Assembly: GCA_900557555.1 (NCBI GenBank) | Contig: USTH01000012.1 | Coordinates: 1 to 36,460 of the forward strand | Length of the DNA: 36,460 nucleotides | Origin: an uncultured Prevotellaceae bacterium | GTDB taxonomy: Bacteria; Bacteroidota; Bacteroidia; Bacteroidales; Bacteroidaceae | Direction: 5' to 3' | In this document: in pieces, positions 32,238-36,460 of the stretch | Numbering within the stretch: position 1 is the first letter of the stretch | How the letters are laid out: the number at the start of each line of letters is the position of its first letter | Program-made: the position numbers and the translations under genes | The notes under the pieces: generated by a model | What the model saw: the letters and a program-made list of their open reading frames with translations, nothing else | The model's database searches: none | Told to the model about the DNA's origin: nothing

Positions 32238-33437
32238 TTAATAGACGGTGTTGTTTCGTTTGGCATAAAGCTCTTTTAACCCGTCTATTATGCAGTTCAG
32301 CCCTTTGGTGAGTCGTTGGCGTGGGCAGGCCATGTTAATGCGCACAAACGACTCTCCCTCCTGGCCGTAGATTGAACCTGCATTTATCCATACTTTGAAT
32401 TTTTTCAGCAGAAAGTCTTCTATTTCCTGTGATGTTATGCCTGCTGCCGAGCAGTCTACCCATGCAAGATAAGTCCCCTCCATTTTCGTTACCGGAAATT
32501 CGGGCAATTCGGTGGCGAAGCGTGTGAGCAGTTCGTCATAGTTGGCAGTGAGGTAGTTGCGCAAGTCTTCGAGCCACATTTTTCCTTGTTCGGAATAAGC
32601 CGCTTGCAGAGCTTCAATGCCAAACGGATTGACATCGCACACCTCATTTATGTTTATTGCTCTGTTAATGCGTTCACGCACCTTAGGTTCTTTGCAGATA
32701 ATGTTGGCAATCTGGAGCCCGGCTATGTTGAAAGCCTTTGTTGGTGAGCAGCAGGTAATAGTGTTTGCCGACAGTTCTTCAGGCAGAGTGCCTATGGGCG
32801 TATAACGGTTGTTGTGAAGAGTCAGTTCACCGTGTATTTCGTCAGAGATAAGTTGCACTCCATGTTTTACACATAGACTTGCCACAGCGATAAGCTCTTT
32901 GCGTGTCCAGACTCTACCACCTGGGTTGTGCGGGTTGCATAGCAGCATAAGTCTGGCACGCTCGTGGGCAAGTTTCCTGTCAAGGTCATCCAAGTCCATT
33001 CTGTAGCTCTGTGTTGTTTTGTCGTAGGTAAGGGGGTTGCTCACTGTTTCACACCCATTGTTGCGTATGGAGGAGTAGAAGCAGTTGTAAACGGGTCCTT
33101 GTACTATGACCTGGTCTCCTGGCAGTGTCAGAGCCTTAATGACGGCCGAGATGGCAGACACCACCCCTGTGGTGTATATAATGTCTGTGGAGGCAATCTG
33201 CCAATGGTGCATGCGCTTGAACCAGTCGCACACCGCTTCATAATAGCTGTTTGGAACATGAGAATATCCGAAAACACCGTGATTTATACGTTCTTTTAGC
33301 GCTTCAACAATGCATGGGGCCGTTTCAAAGTCCATGTCTGCCACCCACATGGGGATAATGTCTTCATCTGCCAAAGAGTCCCATTTGTATGAGTTTGTGC
33401 CTCGTCTGTCTATAAGCTTGTCAAAGTCCGTTGTCAT
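32238..33437 (-). CDS. patB: MalY/PatB family PLP-dependent C-S lyase / aminotransferase
   Basis: A 399-aa fold-type I PLP enzyme. The start MTTDFDKLIDRRGTNSYKWD and PMWVADMDF (29-37) are signatures of the MalY/PatB cystathionine beta-lyase group. Further motifs: NPHNPGGRVW (168-177), SDEIHGEL (198-205) with the PLP-binding Asp199, and the Schiff-base Lys234 in SPTKAFNIAG. Members cleave C-S bonds of cystathionine, cysteine or cysteine conjugates to give a thiol, pyruvate and ammonia; a few are aminotransferases. The gene overlaps the DUF3737 stop by 4 nt, in a MATE-DUF3737-patB operon on the minus strand. No terminator hairpin is seen in the 118 bp before lemA. Confidence 0.93.
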   Translation of the reverse strand: MTTDFDKLIDRRGTNSYKWDSLADEDIIPMWVADMDFETAPCIVEALKERINHGVFGYSHVPNSYYEAVCDWFKRMHHWQIASTDIIYTTGVVSAISAVIKALTLPGDQVIVQGPVYNCFYSSIRNNGCETVSNPLTYDKTTQSYRMDLDDLDRKLAHERARLMLLCNPHNPGGRVWTRKELIAVASLCVKHGVQLISDEIHGELTLHNNRYTPIGTLPEELSANTITCCSPTKAFNIAGLQIANIICKEPKVRERINRAININEVCDVNPFGIEALQAAYSEQGKMWLEDLRNYLTANYDELLTRFATELPEFPVTKMEGTYLAWVDCSAAGITSQEIEDFLLKKFKVWINAGSIYGQEGESFVRINMACPRQRLTKGLNCIIDGLKELYAKRNNTVY

Positions 33438-34282
33438 TGTTTCCGTGTTGTTATTATGCAGTCTGCCGGTTGCTTGATATTCTGGTCTATGATAATTTCA
33501 CCGAAGCTGTCGGCCGTAATGTGCCCTGATGTGGGATTTTTGACGCTCTTTATGTGTCCGGTGATGTCTGCTTGCAGAGTGGAATATTCGAAGGCGCGGT
33601 CGCATTCCGAATCGAAAGTACAGTTTTCAAGCACAAGGTCGGTGGCGTAACATAGAGGTTGCTCGCCCGAGATGTGGCAGTTGATAAGGTGGAGCCCTCT
33701 TGAGTGCCAGCCTAAGAATTCTCCGTTAAGTTCAGAGTCGTAGACGGTGACGTTGTCTACTTCCCAAAACGAATCTTTCGTGTTGATGCGGGCGTTGTGT
33801 ATCTCTACATTCTGGCAGTATTGGAATACGTACATGGAGTCGGATTCCAAATTGCGTATCTTGATATTTTTGCAGTGCATAAAGGGATATGTGCCGTTGT
33901 GTAGTACCACGTTGTCAAGCGTCAGCCCATCAATGCCCCAAAACGTTTCGTCGGCATCGTTGATAACGACGTTCTTGAGTGTTAGGTTTTTCATTTCGCG
34001 GAAGAATTTAGGACCGTTTATGACACAGTCCTCCATGTGCATGTCATCTGAATACCAGATGGCTGAGCGTGAACCTGGGGCAAAATAGCAGTTGCGTATG
34101 TCAGAGCCCTTGACGTGCCACAAAGGGTATTTGCCTTCAAAATAGCAGTTGCGGCACATAATGTTGCTACACTCCTTGATGCCCGATTCTCCGAATGTAA
34201 TCCTAACATGGTCCAGTTCTGTGTTGTGGATTTCAAACAGGGGGCGCTCGCCGCCAAAGATTTTGTCTGTTATCTTATTCAT
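33434..34282 (-). CDS. DUF3737 family right-handed beta-helix protein
   Basis: A 282-aa protein with repeated short strands of about 18-22 residues, e.g. KNLTLKNVVINDADETFWG, DGLTLDNVVLHNG, QNVEIHNARINTKDSFWE and DNVTVYDSELNGEFLGWH. Regular turns and conserved Trp/Cys residues are typical of a parallel beta-helix. I recognise it as DUF3737; its catalytic role is unknown. No signal peptide is present, so it is probably cytoplasmic. It is 36 nt downstream of the MATE gene and overlaps patB by 4 nt, which strongly suggests a joint function with the C-S lyase. Beta-helix folds often bind carbohydrates or act as scaffolds, but no substrate site is visible. Confidence 0.9.
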   Translation of the reverse strand: MNKITDKIFGGERPLFEIHNTELDHVRITFGESGIKECSNIMCRNCYFEGKYPLWHVKGSDIRNCYFAPGSRSAIWYSDDMHMEDCVINGPKFFREMKNLTLKNVVINDADETFWGIDGLTLDNVVLHNGTYPFMHCKNIKIRNLESDSMYVFQYCQNVEIHNARINTKDSFWEVDNVTVYDSELNGEFLGWHSRGLHLINCHISGEQPLCYATDLVLENCTFDSECDRAFEYSTLQADITGHIKSVKNPTSGHITADSFGEIIIDQNIKQPADCIITTRKQ

Positions 34283-34318
34283 AGTATTTTGGTTGTAGTG
34301 GTTCTGGATATTTCTTAA

Positions 34319-35755
34319 TCAACTCCGGACTTTTATTGTTTTGGTCTCTTGCCAGCGGGTTCGCGACATCTTAATCAGAAACACGCTTCCTCTGAAGCAT
34401 AACTCTATGCACATGGCCAGCCATGCCCCCCGCAATCCCATGACAGGCGTGAGGACAGTTGCCAGCACAATGCGTACGCCCCACATGCTTATCAGGTTTA
34501 TAATGCAAGGTGAAAGGGTTTTGGCAATGCCTACAAACACACCGTAGCTTACTATAGCAGCGCCAAACAGGGGTTCGGCAAAAGCCTCAATACGCAGCAC
34601 CTCGGTGCCCAAGTGTCGTATCTCGCTGACGGGTGTCATGATAGACAGGGCATAGGGCGCACCCACATACATTACTACACCAGTCATTGTCATCACGGTC
34701 ATGCCGAGCGCCACCGAAACCCATGCAAACCGTTTTGTTAGTTCGTGCCGGCCCGCTCCGAGGCTTTGTCCTGCCAGAGTCGTTGCGGCATCGGCAATGC
34801 CGAACCCTGGCATATAGCATAGGCTTTCAACGATAATGCCAAACGAGTTGGCAGCAATGGCAATTGTTCCTAATGGTGCAATGATAATCGTGGTTGCGAT
34901 GTATGCCGAAGTCATGGCCGCTTGCTGCAGCCCCATCGGCACACTAATGTGTATGGCGCGCTTTATTACATCGCACGTGGGACGAAACCTGCCCTTGTCT
35001 TGAAGCAGATTGAGTTCTCTTGAGCGGAAGCATAGGAGGTACATGGTTATTGAGGCAGCGGTAAGTTCCGCAAGCGCAGTACCTATGGCAGCACCAGGGA
35101 CCGACAGACCTGCTCCGGGCATCAAGAAGTCTGTGCCTGACACTGTGATAGTGCGTGTGGGGAAGATGAGAAAAAAGTTAAAGATAACATTTAGTCCCAT
35201 CATTACCACGCTCATCACGCTTGGCGTAATCATGTTGCCACTGCTTCGCAGCATGCCGTAGCCGAACATCGTAAATTGGAATGCGGGTAGTGCCAGAGCT
35301 ATTGTAGCCAGATAGTAGGAGGCGGAACTGTTGATGGCATCGCTGCCGCCTAACCATGCCGGCAGCATGGGACTTAGTAGAAGGGCTGTCAAACCTATTG
35401 CAGCGCTGGCAACCAAAACCGACACTATGCCTTGGCGCAGAATGTTGCGGGCCTTGTCGCTACGGTTGGCGCCAAGCTGGTGGCTCACCTGCACATAAAA
35501 TCCGGTTGCCACTGCAGAGCAAAGGCTGCCCATAAGCCATGTTGTTGTCTCAACCAACCCAATAGAGGCCGAGGCTTCTGCTCCGAGGCTGCCCACCATT
35601 GATGCGTCAATATACTGCATAATGGTTGTGGTGAGTTGTGCCAGTATGGCCGGGGTCGACAGGCTTAGCACAAGACGTACCTGTTGGGCAAAGGTCATTG
35701 GCTGCCCTTGGCGTATCATTCCAAGAAGATGGTCTTTTTCCCTAATTACATTCAT
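34319..35755 (-). CDS. MATE family efflux transporter
   Basis: A 478-aa membrane protein with about 12 helices, from the ATG at 35755. It contains the MATE signatures STPAILAQLTTTIMQYIDASM, IGLVETTTWL near the N-terminus and the pseudo-repeat GLQQAAMTSAYIATTIIIAPLG in the second half. MATE pumps exchange H+ or Na+ for drugs or metabolites. An in-frame ATG at 35779 adds 8 residues; the inner start is preferred because the MATE reading begins there (MNVIREKDHLLGMIRQG). It is the first gene of the MATE-DUF3737-patB operon and has its own strong promoter. Its cargo is unknown, and the operon partners suggest a sulfur-containing or amino-acid-derived compound. Confidence 0.93.
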   Translation of the reverse strand: MNVIREKDHLLGMIRQGQPMTFAQQVRLVLSLSTPAILAQLTTTIMQYIDASMVGSLGAEASASIGLVETTTWLMGSLCSAVATGFYVQVSHQLGANRSDKARNILRQGIVSVLVASAAIGLTALLLSPMLPAWLGGSDAINSSASYYLATIALALPAFQFTMFGYGMLRSSGNMITPSVMSVVMMGLNVIFNFFLIFPTRTITVSGTDFLMPGAGLSVPGAAIGTALAELTAASITMYLLCFRSRELNLLQDKGRFRPTCDVIKRAIHISVPMGLQQAAMTSAYIATTIIIAPLGTIAIAANSFGIIVESLCYMPGFGIADAATTLAGQSLGAGRHELTKRFAWVSVALGMTVMTMTGVVMYVGAPYALSIMTPVSEIRHLGTEVLRIEAFAEPLFGAAIVSYGVFVGIAKTLSPCIINLISMWGVRIVLATVLTPVMGLRGAWLAMCIELCFRGSVFLIKMSRTRWQETKTIKVRS

Positions 35756-35825
35756 AGATAGAGTCCTGCCGTAGCACAATCTTCTCTGATGGCACGGCCT
35801 GAGTGTTGTTGTCTGTTTCGGAGTG

Positions 35826-35857
35826 CAAAATTACTAAACAGTGCGGACATCAGCAAA
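35826..35857 (-). promoter_or_regulatory. Promoter of the MATE-DUF3737-patB operon
   Basis: On the minus strand TTTG (35857-35854) is followed after 20 nt by TAATTTTG (35833-35826), an exact TAnnTTTG. The leader to the ATG at 35755 is about 65 nt; I see no strong hairpin or riboswitch-like fold in it. Confidence 0.75.
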
Positions 35858-36149
35858 AAAGTTCTGCCGTAATCCGAAATAATGGTTACGACTCCCCTAA
35901 CGAGGTTAATTCCAAACAGGTCCTAAGGCTATTGCTATTAATTATGACTGGGTCGCGATGAGTCTGACGGTTATCGGGGGAGGGTTGTATTCTCTGCTCA
36001 AAATGCTTTTGTAAATGGCAACGTGTGGAAAATAGATGTTTATAGTATAGAAAAAATAATGCTAACGGTGTAATTTTACAGTTGCTTACACTCTGCGCTT
36101 CTTTGTCATGGGGACTTAGCTGTGGCATTGGGTGTTGGCACAGCCGTGA
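35858..36149. other. Gene-free stretch between the MATE promoter and the dockerin fragment
   Basis: No recognised gene, repeat or strong hairpin. Minus-strand frames of 60-80 codons here lack any family features. This AT-rich stretch precedes the start-less fragment at 36150, which suggests degraded sequence. Confidence 0.5.
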
Positions 36150-36460
36150 AACTTTAGTGGGTCGTACATAACAATCTTAGGTGCCGAAGAGGGGGATGGC
36201 GAGGCTAAGTTCCAGGAAGCTGGTGCGGCTTCTGCTTGGAAACTCATCGAGATTGATCCAGAGCAGGTTGAATATATCACCGTAACCGACTTCAAGCTCA
36301 ACGCCATGGATGTTATGGCATTGCCTTACAACTACAGTTCTGTTAGTGACCTCAATGATGGCTGTGCCGTTTATGGCATCAAGAAGATGGCCTACAACCG
36401 TTGCAGGTGACGTAAACGGCGACGGCAGAATTGATGCTACCGACGTTGTTACTCTCTACA
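36150..36460 (+). pseudogene. Frameshifted fragment of a secreted protein ending in a dockerin-like domain
   Basis: A frame opens at 36150 just after a stop codon, with no start codon, reading SYITILGAEEG, WKLIEIDPEQVEYITV and ending at TGA 36408-36410. A second frame, offset by one base, reads TTVAGDVNGDGRIDATDVVT to the window edge. The GDVNGDGxIDxTDVV pattern is a type I dockerin (calcium-binding) repeat. Removing one base near T36393 joins the two frames as KKMATTVAGDVNGDG. So it lacks a 5' part and carries a frameshift; it also continues past the window. It probably derives from a large surface or glycan-active protein, but the remaining part is too small to say which. Confidence 0.6.

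Noticed and set aside
1..36460. tRNA, rRNA, CRISPR array, complete insertion sequence, riboswitch or prophage
   Set aside because: I looked for tRNA-like TTCGAA arms, regularly spaced repeats, transposase or integrase motifs and phage structural proteins and found none convincing; the GTTCGAAC at about 17683 lies inside the DUF4491 coding sequence.

Overview
The window looks like chromosomal DNA from a Bacteroidales bacterium, most likely Prevotellaceae. The evidence is the gene content: fused SecDF, DUF4254, DUF4491, DUF2723 and DUF3857 families, a bacterial type II glutaminyl-cyclase-like lipoprotein, and PatB/DUF3737. Promoters follow the Bacteroidetes pattern (TTTG, 19-20 nt, TAnnTTTG), and Shine-Dalgarno sequences are mostly absent. 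I see no tRNA, rRNA, CRISPR array, complete IS element or prophage. Most of the window is ordinary core genome. The unusual material is in the intergenic repeats, in a few fusion or degenerate proteins, and in the last 4 kb.

Layout. 1-3360 holds two terminators, a minus-strand DUF4254 gene divergent from pdxB (pyridoxal-phosphate synthesis), an orphan 76-aa ORF, and a minus-strand HU gene with a clear terminator and promoter. Copies of a dispersed intergenic repeat lie between them. 3363-8735 is an envelope block: a rhomboid protease with a C-terminal tail, a membrane-anchored endonuclease/exonuclease/phosphatase protein, and a 997-aa SecDF fusion. 8954-12522 is a tandem pair of secreted DUF3857/transglutaminase-like proteins. 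The first keeps the Cys-His-Asp triad and the second appears to have lost all three residues. 12794-16769 is a large DUF2723 membrane protein followed by a small NodB-type deacetylase. 16973-19497 is a tightly packed Lrp/AsnC regulator, DUF4491 protein and C26-M19 peptidase fusion. 19532-27268 carries a glutaminyl-cyclase-like lipoprotein, sufE, a PfkB sugar kinase, a DeaD-type helicase, an outer-membrane barrel, an M16 protease and comM, all on the plus strand. 27539-30374 holds a secreted tyrosine-phosphatase-like protein and a flippase. 30536-35755 is all minus strand: lemA-htpX, and a MATE-DUF3737-patB operon. The window ends in a broken, frameshifted fragment of a dockerin-containing secreted protein.

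The repeat family is the most striking non-coding signal. A unit of about 20-50 bp reads CCCAATTCGGTCGTTAGGAC in the direction of the upstream gene and sits just beyond the 3' ends of genes. Two copies are paired head to head as fold-back elements (3084-3266 and 30377-30464). Three of the four right-hand arms lie 4-20 bp from a perfect terminator-like hairpin.

Functional assignments rest on motifs read by eye. No database search was possible.
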